Positions 41,904 through 51,595 of a DNA stretch of 64,000 bases are shown in pieces. Source of the DNA: Allobaculum sp. Allo2 (GTDB taxonomy: Bacteria; Bacillota_I; Bacilli_A; Erysipelotrichales; Erysipelotrichaceae); contig NZ_CP078088.1 of NCBI RefSeq assembly GCF_022701175.1, positions 2,046,001 to 2,110,000 on the forward strand. The letters run 5' to 3'. The position numbers were made by a program, and so were the translations under genes. Position 1 is the first letter of the stretch. Every line of letters begins with the position of its first letter. Under the pieces are notes generated by a model. The model worked only from the letters and a program-made list of their open reading frames with translations, searched no databases and was not told the origin of the DNA.

Positions 41904-44900
41904 CTAGTCTTTTTCCTTATGGGTGAAGAACCGGACGCCGCTGGCGAAGATGTCCTGATCGCGGTTTCCGGAAATGTTCTGGAACAGACCCGGTTCGTAG
42001 CGTTCGCTGTGGCCCATCTTTCCGAAGATCATGCCGTCTTTGGAAAGGACGCCTTCGATGGCGAGCATTGATCCGTTGAGGTTGTCTTCCACATTCATGG
42101 ACGGTTCGCCGTTTTCATCAACGTACTGCGTCGCGATCTGGTGGTTGTCGATCATCTCCTGCAGCAGTTCAGGGTCGGCCATGAATTTGCCTTCGCCATG
42201 GCTGAGCACGATCGAGAACGTGTCGCCGGCATCGAAATCCTGCAGCCACGGAGAATTATTCGAGGTGATGCGGGTGCGCGCAACGCGGGAAACGTGGCGG
42301 TTGATGTCGTTGCGGAAAAGCGTAGCGAGCTCTTCGCCGTTTTTGTTCAGATCGCCAAACGGAAGCAGACCGGATTTGACGAGCGCCTGGAATCCGTTGC
42401 AGATGCCGAGAATCAGACCTTCGCTGGCACGCATCGTATCGAGCGCGTTTTTGATTTTTCGTTTTTGAGAACGGAAACGATGAACTTGCCGGAGCCGTCC
42501 GGTTCATCGGCCAGCGAGAAGCCGCCGACGATCATGAAGATCTGCGCCTTTTCAATGGCTTTGGCCAGCATGTCGATCGATTCGTTAATGTGATCGACAT
42601 CCAGGTTGTTGAAGACGATCGTCTGCACTTCCGCACCGGCGCGGCGGAATTTTTCCGCGGTATCGAATTCGCAGTTCTGTCCTGGGAAGACCGGAATGAC
42701 AACGAGCGGTTTATCGTATTTCACTTTGGAATAGCGCTTCTCAGAAGAATAGGTTGAAACGGCTTTGGCTTTCTGTGCGTCTTTTTCTGTTCTGGCGGGC
42801 GCTTCAGTCGGATAGAGACGGGCGTAGCGTTCGCTCCAGGCGGCATAGGCCTGCGCGAGGCTTTCCGTTTTTCATTGAGCGTGATGTCCTGGGCTTTGGT
42901 CGTATGGCCTAAAAGAATCCAGTTGTCGCGGTCGATGTCTTCCGTCGTTTCGACAACAATCGAGCCGATGCCAAATCCAAACGGATCGTCGACACTGGCA
43001 TTGACGCCGATTTCGTTGCCAAACGCCATGATCGCCAGAGCGGCCCCGACACCGCCATCCTTGACGATGCGGGCTGCAGCGATATGGCCGTTTTCGTTTT
43101 CTTCCTGAATGGAGGCGAAATTGTGCTTGAGCTGTTCGTAGTTCGGGCTGCCGTCCTTTTCAGGAATATGACGAACCAGATAAATCAGATGACCCGGCTC
43201 CTTAAAGGCGGAAGAGATCACATGATCGGTATCGGTAACGGCTGTGGCGAATGTGATCAGCGTGGGCGGAACGTGAATATCGTTGAACGTACCGCTCATC
43301 GAGTCCTTGCCGCCGATGGCCGGCGTTTCAAATTCCATTTCGGCTTTGACCAGACCGAGCAGCGCCTGCAGCGGATAGCCCCATTTGTCTGGATCGAAAC
43401 CGAGACGTTCAAAGTATTCCTGATTGGACAGACGGGCAGTGAGCGGATCAAAGCCGAGCGCGCTCAGACGGGCGAGGGCTTCGACAACGGAGTACTGCGC
43501 GCCAAGCCATGGCGAGAAGCGGAAAGCTTCGGATCAAAACCGTAGGTCATCGCTGAGCACGTTGTCGTAAATCCGCGTACCGGCAGTTTCTGTACGGAAC
43601 CGATTTCCGGAGTGTGCTGCGTCTTTCCGCCAAACGGCATGAGCACGGTGCTCTTGCCGATCGAAGCATCGAACATTTCGGAAAGACCGCGCTGGTTTGC
43701 GGTATTGTCTTCGGCGAGCGCTTCATCAAGCGTTTTCTCACTGGAAACGAATGGATTGCATTCGCTTTCGCCTTCGAGAATGGTGACATCAACTTTCTGA
43801 CGGACACCGTTGGTATCGAGGAAGGAACGGTCGAGATCGACGATCGTATCGCCTCGCCATTTCATAACGAGGCGGTTTGTATCGGTTACGGTGGCGACCT
43901 GAACGGCGTTCAGGTTTTCCTTTCGCATTCTTTCAGGAAGGCTTCTTTATCTTCGGCAGCAATGCAGACGGCCATGCGCTCCTGACTTTCGGAAATCGCC
44001 AGTTCTGTGCCGTCGAGGCCGGCGTATTTTACAGGTACCGCATCGAGATCAATATCGAGGCCGTCAGCCAGTTCGCCGACTGCGACGGAAACACCGCCGG
44101 CGCCAAAGTCATTGGCTTTCTTGATCAGACGGGTCGCATCCGGATTGGAAAACAGACGCTGCAGCTTGCGCTCCATAAGCGCGTTGCCCTTCTGTACTTC
44201 GGACGAGCATGTATCCAGAGACTGGTCATTGTGTTCTTTGGAAGATCCGGTCGCGCCGCCGATGCCGTCGCGCCCGGTTGCGCCGCCGATGTAAATGATC
44301 ACATCGCCCGGCTGCGGCTTTTCGCGTTTGACATGATTTTTCGGGGCGGCACCGATGACACCGCCGACTTCCATGCGCTTGGCGGTATAGCCGGGATCAA
44401 ACAGTTCTTCAACGTAGGTGGTCGCCAGACCGATCTGGTTTCCGTAGGAGGAATAGCCTTTGGCCGCGGTTTTGGAAATTTTGGACTGCGGCAGCTTGTG
44501 TTCGAGCGTATCAGCAAGCGGTGCGGTAACATCGCCGGCACCGGTAATGCGGACGGCCTGATAAACGTAGCTGCGTCCGGAGAGCGGGTCGCGGATCGCG
44601 CCGCCGATGCAGGTGCTGGCGCCGCCGAACGGTTCGATTTCGGTCGGGTGGTTATGGGTTTCGTTTTTGAACATGAGCAGCCAGGGCTGTTTCGTTCCGT
44701 TGACGTCGACTTCGATTTCAATGGAGCAGGCGTTGATTTCATCGCTCACTTCCTGATCGTCGAGCTTGCCGCGCTTGCGCAGCGTACGGCCGGCGATGGT
44801 AGCGAGATCCATCAGCGTAATCGGCTTTTCTTCCCGTCCGGTTTCGGCACGCAGATCCAGATACTGGTTCCACGCGTCTTCAATCTGTTTTCCAAACGTA

Positions 44901-45609
44901 TCGTTTTTGAAATCGACCGACTGAAGAATGGTTTCAAATGTCGTATGGCGGCAATGATCGGACCAGTACGTATCAAGAACGCGGATTTCCGTCAGGGACG
45001 GATCGCGTTTTTCCTCCTCTTTAAAATAGGACTGAACGAAAACGAGATCTTCGAGCGACATGGCCAGACCAAGCGATTCGCGCAGACCCTCGAGTTCTTC
45101 TTCGCTCATTTTGGTAAAGCCTTCAACGGTCGGTACGTCCTGAATGTCGATGCTCTGGGAGTCATCGAGCACATCCATGTTCTTCCTGCGGGCTTCGACC
45201 GGGTTGATCATGTAGGCTTCAATTTCTTCTGCCTGCTTGTCGTCGAGGTTTTCCATGACGAGCAGCGTTCCGGAGTGAATGCGTACATCCTGACGGCTGT
45301 TGAGCAGCATCAGACACTGCATGGCGGAATCGGCACGCTGGTCATACTGACCGGGCAGATATTCCATGGCCAGCGTGTACTTGCCTTCGGTATCGACATG
45401 ATCGAGCACTTCGTCGATTGCCGGTTCAGCAATAACCTGACCTTCGAGAAGGGCGAGATCGTCGTCATCGGCATTGAAAATGTCGTAAATGACGTACTGA
45501 TCGAGATGGAAATCGTCGCGCAGACCGAGATCGGTGCGCAGCGTTTCTTCCAGCGACCGGCTTTCGACCTGAAAAGCCGGTTTTTGCGAATAAATCGGCG
45601 GGTATTCAT
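41904..45609 (-). CDS. purL: Phosphoribosylformylglycinamidine synthase, single-chain form
   Basis: About 1,236 residues, the long form with a C-terminal glutaminase domain, so no separate purQ or purS is needed. N-terminal domain (KPAFQVESRSLEETLRTDL), then the synthase core: YWSDHCRHTTFET, LLMFKNETHNHPTEIEPFGGASTCIGGAIRDPLSGR, and GGATGRDGIGGATGSS. A second AIRS half follows with IGGKDSMSGTF. The GATase has VVIPVFPGQNCEFDTAEKFRRAGAE, nucleophile Cys in GICNGFQAL and His/Glu in LSHGEGKF. Five frame breaks are each cured by one added base: C3 at 45600-45602, A3 near 43923, C2 near 43531, A5 near 42868, and A5 near 42458. The ATG is 4 nt after the purE stop. Confidence 0.95.
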
Positions 45610-45613
45610 TTCT

Positions 45614-46107
45614 TTATTCTTCCTCCAGAACGGATCCAGCGAGCACAGTGGCTTTCTGCTCTTCCTTGAAGCGGGTGATGATTTCGGCCATTTTCGGATC
45701 GGCCAGCGCCAGCATCTGTCCAGCGAGCACAGCCGCGTTTTTCGCCCCGGCTTTACCGATGGCAACCGTAGCAACCGGAACGCCGGCCGGCATCTGAACG
45801 GTGGACAGCAGCGAGTCCATGCCGCCTAATGCCGAAGTCTGCATCGGAATGCCGATGACCGGCAGAATGGTCGAGCTGGCGAGTACGCCGGCTAAATGCG
45901 CGGCACCGCCTGCAGCAGCAATAATGACCTGAATTCCCTTCTCAGCCGCTGTGCGCGACAGCTCGAGAACCGCATCCGGCGTACGATGTGCAGAAAGTAC
46001 GCGGACTTCGTACGGGATTTCCAGTGCCTTGAGCTGATCCAGACACGCCTGCATGACAGGCAGATCCGAACGGCTTCCCATGACAACCAGGACTTTTTAT
46101 CGTTCAT
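45614..46107 (-). CDS. purE: 5-(carboxyamino)imidazole ribonucleotide mutase
   Basis: About 164 residues. MGSRSDLPVMQACLDQLKAL, VLSAHRTPDAVLEL, AAAGGAAHLAGVLA and IGIPMQTSALGGMDSLLS are diagnostic. The start is ATG 46107 with an excellent GGGAGG. The frame from that start needs one more A in the A5 run near 46095-46099, giving MNDKKVLVVMGSRSD. First gene of the leftward purine operon. No purK is in the window, so it is unclear whether this enzyme uses N5-CAIR or CO2 directly. A leader ORF ends on its start codon. Confidence 0.95.
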
Positions 46108-46217
46108 ACATTTCCTCCCGCCCCTGTGGGCAATGAAAAAGCATGCCGGGTTTGTTTGAGCGGCATGCTGAAAATAGCGTTTTCGTTTTTACTTTTGTTC
46201 ACTAAAGTCATGACCAT
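46104..46217 (-). CDS. Candidate 37-codon leader ORF upstream of purE
   Basis: Starts at ATG 46217 with GGAGG 9 nt upstream and ends in a TGA that overlaps the purE ATG (ATGA). Reads MVMTLVNKSKNENAIFSMP and then a basic tail. It runs straight through the intrinsic terminator at 46136-46168, so ribosomes on it would affect that hairpin and could hand over to purE. No homology is recognised, and translation is inferred only from the ribosome site and the overlap. Confidence 0.45.
   Translation of the reverse strand: MVMTLVNKSKNENAIFSMPLKQTRHAFSLPTGAGGNV
46136..46168 (-). terminator. Intrinsic terminator (attenuator) in the purE leader
   Basis: On the minus strand GCATGCCG (46168-46161) and CGGCATGC (46148-46141) form a perfect 8-bp stem with a 12-nt loop, followed by five Ts (46140-46136). 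It lies 29 nt before purE and upstream of the whole operon, so it must be conditional. Confidence 0.8.
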
Positions 46218-46268
46218 AACCTTAATCCTCCAAAAGCCGCATGGGGTGACCCCTTGCGAGGTTATGGT
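46213..46268 (-). promoter_or_regulatory. Hairpin element in the purE leader presenting a Shine-Dalgarno sequence
   Basis: A perfect 10-bp outer stem (ACCATAACCT 46213-46222 / AGGTTATGGT 46259-46268) carries an inner stem CGCA/TGCG with GGGG-TCA-CCCC. On one side is a 15-nt unpaired strand containing GGAGG, the ribosome site of the leader ORF. It does not match purine, ZTP, PRPP or THF aptamers as I know them. Part of the outer stem also resembles a -10 region (TTGAAA-N17-TACCAT), so an operator role is possible instead. Confidence 0.5.
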
Positions 46269-46374
46269 ATGCAAAAGGAAAATTCTTTTCAACGGCATCT
46301 GATTGGGCCAGCCGGCAAAACAGGGAGAATTCGGGCAAAAAACTGAAATCCCTACATTTGATCCAAAAATATAC

Positions 46375-46405
46375 CGCTTACGTTTTTTATGAAAATATTT
46401 TCATA
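46375..46405 (-). promoter_or_regulatory. Palindrome and possible promoter upstream of purE
   Basis: An 18-bp perfect palindrome TATGAAAAT-ATTTTCATA (46388-46405) overlaps a possible -35 (TTTTCA on the minus strand). A -10 TATATT lies 16 nt further on, giving a leader of roughly 260 nt that contains the hairpin and terminator. Confidence 0.5.
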
Positions 46406-46833
46406 GCCGTGCGTTTTTCTTTCCACACCGGTTTTCTTCCCGGACACCTCCGCTTTATCGACACCCTCAGAAAAGATTCGACAGAAGCCGCAGCACTTCC
46501 ATTGGCCCAGACGGGCGATTTTTTTGTGAACCGGCTGAATCGGCCGTACGCCATTCCTGGAACAGGCCGTATACCAGACATCCTGCAAAAGGTTTTAAAG
46601 ACCAGCTCAGAAATACCGTTCAGAATATAGAGAAGGCACAGAAGAGATCGGGAAAATCCAGAAAGTGATCGGGAAGATCCGAAAATCTGGAAAGAATATC
46701 GAATAGACATAAAACACATATGGATGCGGTTTACCGGTTTTGCCGCCTGTTCCCTCCTTTACCAATATTTCAAAGCCAGATTCCAAATGCGCAAAACCGG
46801 ATAGCAGAGAGAGGAAAGGCACATCGGTCTTTT

Positions 46834-46869
46834 ACTGAATTTCGTACTGAATTTCGTACTGAAATTTTT
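46834..46869 (+). repeat. 12-bp tandem repeat, three copies, upstream of purC
   Basis: ACTGAATTTCGT at 46834-46845 and 46846-46857 is exact; a third degenerate copy ACTGAAATTTTT is at 46858-46869. The unit length is close to one helical turn. Located about 100 nt upstream of the purC -35. Confidence 0.75.
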
Positions 46870-46882
46870 CCATACAACTTTC

Positions 46883-46897
46883 ATGAAATCGTTTCAT
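46883..46897. promoter_or_regulatory. 15-bp palindrome upstream of purC
   Basis: ATGAAA-TCG-TTTCAT, perfect, 14 nt after the tandem repeats and 66 nt before the purC -35. It resembles a shortened cre site. A further inverted repeat CCAAAC-AGG-GTTTGG (46949-46963) abuts the -35. Confidence 0.4.
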
Positions 46898-46963
46898 TCC
46901 TTTGCGGGTAATGGGAAATGAATGAAAAATGGAAACGGTCCGGCCAATCCAAACAGGGTTTGG

Positions 46964-46991
46964 TTGAAAGAAGATGGGGGCCGGCTATAAT
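46964..46991 (+). promoter_or_regulatory. Promoter of purC-purB
   Basis: TTGAAA (46964-46969), 16 nt, perfect TATAAT (46986-46991), 25 nt before the start codon. Confidence 0.85.
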
Positions 46992-47015
46992 GTAGGCGTT
47001 TGTTAAGGAGGAACT

Positions 47016-47730
47016 ATGGAAGAAAAAGAAATGCTCTATGAGGGCAAAGCAAAAAAGTGTATGCCTGTGAGGATCCCGATCTGGTCATCGTCGACTATAA
47101 GGACGATGCGACCGCGTTCAACGGTCTGAAAAAGGAACGATCAAAGGCAAAGGCGCCATCAACAACCGCATGACGAACTACCTGATGAAGATTCTGGAAA
47201 CCAAAGGCGTTCCCACTCATCTTGTCGAAGAAATCGACGACCGCAAAACGGTTGTAAAGAAAGTGGATATCATCCCTCTCGAAGTCATTATCCGCAACAA
47301 AGCTGCCGGCTCGTTCTCCAAGCGTCTGGGCATCCCGGAAGGCAGCGAACTGAAATGTTCCACCCTTGAATTCAGCTACAAGGACGACGATCTGGGCGAT
47401 CCGCTGATCAACTCCTACATGGCCCGCGCCATCGGAGCTGCAACAGAGGAAGAAATCGAAACCATCACCAAGTACGCATTCCAGGTCAACGAAGTGCTGA
47501 AAGAATTCTTTGCCTCCATCGGCATCGAACTCATCGACTTCAAACTTGAATTCGGTAAAACAAAAGACGGACAGATCGTTCTGGCCGACGAAATCTCTCC
47601 GGATACATGCCGCTACTGGGATATGAAGACCGGCGCACATCTCGATAAGGATACGTTCCGCCGCGACCTTGGCAATCCGGAAGGCGCTTATCAGGAAGTC
47701 TTCAAACGCATGGGGTTTGACGCCGAATGA
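47016..47730 (+). CDS. purC: Phosphoribosylaminoimidazole-succinocarboxamide synthase (SAICAR synthetase)
   Basis: About 238 residues. N-terminus [22 protein letters not shown] after repair. Then [71 protein letters not shown] and [15 protein letters not shown], all typical. The ATG at 47016 follows AAGGAGG. Two breaks near the N-terminus: A5 near 47050-47054, and G2 near 47128-47133; each needs one base. The stop overlaps the purB start as ATGA. It ligates aspartate to CAIR, the step after PurE, and is transcribed divergently from purE. Confidence 0.95.
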
Positions 47731-49162
47731 GCAGCCATACAGAATACCAGTCCCCGCTTTCCCAGCGCTACGCATCGCCGGAAATGAAATATCTCTTTTC
47801 CGAAGAAAAGAAATTCCAGACGTGGAGAAAGCTCTGGATCGCTCTTGCCGAAGCCGAACAGGAACTCGGTCTCGATATTACCGATGAGCAGATCGCTCAG
47901 CTTAAAGAACACGCTAAGGACATCAACTACGAAGATGCCAAGGCCCGTGAGAAAATCGTTCGCCACGACGTCATGTCTCACGTCTACGCCTACGGTCTGC
48001 AGGCTCCGGAAGCCAAGGGAATCATTCACCTGGGCGCTACCAGCTGCTACGTCGGCGACAACACGGATCTGATCGTCATGCATGAAGGCCTCGAACTCAT
48101 TCAGGCCAAAATTGCGGCGGTTCTTGCCCGTCTTAAAAAATTCGCCCTGGAATACAAGGACATGCCGGCGCTTGCCTTTACGCATTTCCAGCCCGCACAG
48201 CCGACGACCATCGGCAAGCGCGCTTCCTTATGGGCCCAGGATCTCGTCATGGACTACGAAGAGATCACCTGGCTGCTCGAACATAAGAAACTGCTCGGTC
48301 AGAAAGGAACGACCGGTACACAGGCTTCCTTCCTGGAACTGTTTGACGGCGATTCCAAAAAGCCGCCCGCATCGATGAGCTGATCTGCAAGAAGATGGGC
48401 TACGATGACTGGTTTGCGGTAAGCGGTCAAACCTATCCGAGAAAATACGATACCCGCGTGCTGCAGGCGCTCTCTGGCGTAGCGCAGTCCGCGCACAAGT
48501 TCTCCAATGACCTGCGTCTTCTCCAGCATAAGAAAGAAATGGAAGAGCCTTTTGAAAAAGGTCAGATCGGTTCTTCCGCCATGGCCTACAAACGCAACCC
48601 GATGCGCAGCGAGCGCATGGCTGCCCTGGCCAACTACGTTCTTGCGGATACGATGAACCCAGCTATTACTGCTTCTACACAGTGGTTCGAACGTACGCTC
48701 GACGATTCCGCCAACAAGCGCATCGCCGTAGCCGAAGCGTTCCTGGCCACCGATGGCATTCTCGACCTCTACCTGAACATCACCGACGGTCTGGTCGTTT
48801 ATCCGAAAGTCGTTGAAGCTGACTTGCGCCGCGAGCTGCCGTTCATGGCGACCGAGAACATCATGATGGATGCGGTAAAAGCCGGAGGCGACCGTCAGGA
48901 ACTGCACGAAGCTATCCGTGTTCATTCCATGGAAGCCGCTCGTCAGGTTAAGGAATTCGGCCGTGAAAACGATCTGCTCGAACGCATTGCGGCAGACGAT
49001 CGTTTCCCGCTGACGATGGACGAACTCGAAGCCCGCATGAATCCTTCCCTCTACGTTGGACGTGCGCCGGAACAGACCGAAGAGTTCTTCAAGAACGTCG
49101 TCGATCCAATTCTCGCTAAGCATCCGGAAGCCGAACAGCTCGATGCCGAGATCAATGTCTGA
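47727..49162 (+). CDS. purB: Adenylosuccinate lyase
   Basis: About 478 residues. Acts twice in purine synthesis, releasing fumarate from SAICAR and adenylosuccinate. Landmarks: SPLSQRYASPEMKYLFSEEKKF, IVRHDVMSHVYAYG, GIIHLGATSCYVGDNTDL, PALAFTHFQPAQPTTIGKRA, and the fumarase/lyase signature GSSAMAYKRNPMRSERM. One break at the A5 run near 48357-48361: a sixth A gives DSKKAARIDELICKKMGYDDW. It is coupled to purC by a 4-nt overlap and followed by a strong terminator. Confidence 0.97.
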
Positions 49163-49237
49163 TCGAAGGATCGTTCGGATCTGCGCGAAATCTCAGACTT
49201 AAAATCACCTGGCACAAAAACACTAACGTATAAAGGA

Positions 49238-49303
49238 AACACCGGAGCATCCCTCCTAGAATCTGGCCTGCGCCAGATCCTTCAGGATTGTTCCGGTGTT
49301 TTT
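49238..49303 (+). terminator. Terminator of purC-purB
   Basis: AACACCGGA (49238-49246) / TCCGGTGTT (49292-49300) closes a branched structure with an inner ATCTGGC-CTGC-GCCAGAT stem. A TTTTTG tail follows. Confidence 0.85.
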
Positions 49304-49374
49304 GTGTGTATTCACGTGGTTCTGAGTGTGTGGGGTTGGGCCGAAATTTATGTGGACGAATTTCGCGGCTGCCC

Positions 49375-49706
49375 TTATCTCTGCGCTTTCGCGGAAACCT
49401 GACCAGGTTCGAGCGATTCCTTGAGATAGCCGATCATGCCTTCCTTCTGGGTCGGACTCATGAACTGTGCGAAATAGTCGTACATCGATACTACGGGGAC
49501 GAAGAGGCGTGTCAGGGAATTCTTGTGGTAATCAAAACCATCTACGCGCAGAATTCCTTCACTGATCAGACGCCGGATGGCGGCGAGCAGTGTATTCCGG
49601 TTCAGGTTCGGGTTCGCCTCAAGAATATCGCTGAACGAAGCTGGTTTATCCAGCTGCCACATGGTCATCATAATTTCGAATTCCTTTTGGAGAGAATCTT
49701 GTTCAT
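49375..49706 (-). CDS. BlaI/MecI-like winged-helix regulator
   Basis: About 110 residues. After repair it begins MNKILSQKEFEIMMTMWQLD, the typical opening of the penicillinase-repressor family. The helix-turn-helix ASFSDILEANPNLNRNTLLAAIRRLISEGILRV and a wing follow. ATG 49706 has AAGGAAG 8 nt upstream. The repair is one base in the CC of CTCTCC near 49690. No BlaR/MecR sensor or beta-lactamase is next to it, so the target is unknown; other MarR-like small regulators cannot be excluded. Confidence 0.6.
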
Positions 49707-49968
49707 AGCGGTTACTTCCTTATTCCTTTATCTTTTTTGCCAAGAAGAGCGAGGAGGGTCTTCTTCTGAGCCGTTAAAAACCACAGTATACTGAACTATA
49801 GTGCAGAGATGAAATGATTTGCCCAAAAATAAGAGCTTACCTTTTCATACGTGTGACTATACATTCAGCTTGCTGTAATCTTAATTTTACGCTTATTATT
49901 TAAATCATTAAAGATTGTATTCCACACAAAATTCTATGAAATCACAACTTATTAGGGCAATCTTCTGA

Positions 49969-49998
49969 TTTTCATACAATTTTCTGGGAAAATATAAT
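49969..49998 (+). promoter_or_regulatory. Promoter of tpx
   Basis: TTTTCA (49969-49974), 18 nt, perfect TATAAT (49993-49998). The surrounding 49707-50026 gap is AT-rich and holds nothing else I can name. Confidence 0.65.
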
Positions 49999-50026
49999 AG
50001 TTATATTTTTAAATACAGGAGGATCT

Positions 50027-50515
50027 ATGATTACCTTTGGCTCTAAACCGGTTACACTCGAGGGCACGCCGATCAAAACCGGCGATACCTTCCCGTCATT
50101 CAAAGCGCTCGATGCCGACTTCAACGAAGTTGAACCCATGAGCAAGTCTGGCAAGACCATCGTGCTTGCGGTACCATCCATCGATACACCCGTCTGCTCG
50201 CTCGAGCTGGGCAAGTTCCTTCACTTCATGAATGGAAAACCTGAGGTCCGCGTGATCTCCGTCTCTCAGGATCTTCCCTTCGCGCTCGCCAGATGGAACC
50301 GCGATCATGAAAACGATCGGATCGAAACGCTCTCGAACTTCCATCTTGAAGACTTCAGTGCCAAGACCGGCACGAAGATGAAAGAGAACGGTCTGCTCTG
50401 CCGCGCAGCATTCGTAGTCGACGAAAACGGAAAGATCATCTATGACGAATACGTCTCCGAAGTCGCAAACGAACCGGATTATGTGGCTCTGCTCGAAGCT
50501 GCTGGCCTGCAGTAA
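50027..50515 (+). CDS. tpx: Thiol peroxidase, Tpx subfamily
   Basis: Peroxiredoxin of 162 residues, full length. The signature VPSIDTPVCSLELGKF carries the peroxidatic Cys. In most Tpx proteins a resolving Cys sits in the helix after 'DLPFA..RFC'. Here that stretch reads DLPFALARWNRDHEND and has no Cys. The only other cysteine is in NGLLCRAAFVVDENG, where the family usually has a non-Cys residue. The enzyme may therefore work as a 1-Cys form or resolve through an atypical partner. SD AGGAGG, own promoter and terminator: a monocistronic oxidative-stress gene. Confidence 0.93.
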   Translation: MITFGSKPVTLEGTPIKTGDTFPSFKALDADFNEVEPMSKSGKTIVLAVPSIDTPVCSLELGKFLHFMNGKPEVRVISVSQDLPFALARWNRDHENDRIETLSNFHLEDFSAKTGTKMKENGLLCRAAFVVDENGKIIYDEYVSEVANEPDYVALLEAAGLQ

Positions 50516-50559
50516 GCGCGCTTCCCTTCTCAGCAATTTCTAATGCCTTACTGGCGTAC

Positions 50560-50586
50560 AAAAAGCGGATCTCATTCCGCTTTTTT
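50560..50586 (+). terminator. Terminator of tpx
   Basis: AAAAAGCGGA (50560-50569) / TCCGCTTTTT (50576-50585), perfect, then TATTT. Confidence 0.95.
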
Positions 50587-50813
50587 ATTTGGTCTCTCTG
50601 GATGCAGCTGTTTTTCGCGGAATCCAGGGAGGGAGTTGATTTTTTCGTATTGCAGCCAAAACTGAAGATATGTTCTGCTGCATAACCCTGTAACGGATAT
50701 GTCTTACGGATCAGCAGCTGGAGAAAAATATAAGCAGTCCGATTCGCGTACACAATCCATCTGCCCAGCAGCATAGAGAAATTTCGGACTGAACGATAGA
50801 AAGGAGTATCGCT

Positions 50814-51370
50814 ATGGCTTTGCAATATACAAACACTCCAACCATGCCCGCAAAAAGCCAAAGAAAACATTCCGGGAGCAATTTGACGAAGAAGTAACAA
50901 AATCCAGAGGTCTGGCGATCGCGGTCGATGCTGCTTCCGTAGAGAGTCTGCGTGAGCTGGATCACATCATAGATCAGAACCAGATCGAAAACGTGATACT
51001 GATTCTTCGCACCTATTGGAACAATGGAGCCCCGAAAGCCGTTCTGGAAGAAGCTTTGCGTCTGGCGGTCAAATGGAAAGCGCGAGGAATTGGAGAGATT
51101 CGCCTGGTTCATTCCGTTGACTACCTTGGAAACGTCTATTGCTTTTATTCCAGGCCCGGTTCAAATCCTTTCATCGCATGTGTCGGCTCCGGAAATTTAT
51201 GCATCCTGGATCCCCTCCCTGCCGCCGACTGGCCATACGAGCTGTCTATATCCACGCGAAAGCCAGAGGATCTCCAATCTCTGGAAGAGGAAATTCAGGA
51301 ACTTGCTAAACCGATCCATTCCGTCAATCTTCTGGATGTGCGACCAGAGCAGCTCACCCTGCTTACGTAG
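50814..51370 (+). CDS. Hypothetical protein
   Basis: About 185 residues; family not recognised. AAAGGAGT precedes ATG 50814. From there the frame joins the long downstream frame only if one A is added to the A5 run near 50854-50858, giving MPAKKPKKTFREQFDEEVTKSRG. The body is soluble (VDAASVESLRELDHIIDQNQIENVILILRTYWNNGAPKAVLEEALRL), with a helix-rich first half and a beta-rich second half (GEIRLVHSVDYLGNVYCFYSR). No signal peptide or membrane helix. It stands alone between the tpx and rplT terminators. Confidence 0.5.
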
Positions 51371-51534
51371 TATAGCTGCCCTTCCTGGTCCAGATAAGGC
51401 TGTTTCCTCCCTCTTATCTTTGAACTCCTCTCAGAGCAAGAGAAATATTCCATACAGAGAAAGAACCCTATATAGGAGCGCATCCAGCATCGCGTAACTG
51501 GTTTTCCTCCTACACTGCTTTCACCATTCCAAAC

Positions 51535-51572
51535 AAAAAAGACGTCTCAGGAATGATTTCCTTTGACGTCTT
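51535..51572 (-). terminator. Terminator of the infC-rpmI-rplT operon
   Basis: AAGACGTC (51539-51546) / GACGTCTT (51565-51572) with inner AGGAA/TTCCT pairing. A T run follows on the minus strand (51533-51540). Confidence 0.85.
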
Positions 51573-51595
51573 GAATTTGAGATTTCGTTCTGCGA

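Noticed and set aside
46105-46300. Classical purine (guanine/adenine) riboswitch upstream of purE
   Set aside because: Only one hairpin branch lies inside the outer stem; the three-way junction with two kissing loops and the conserved junction bases are missing.
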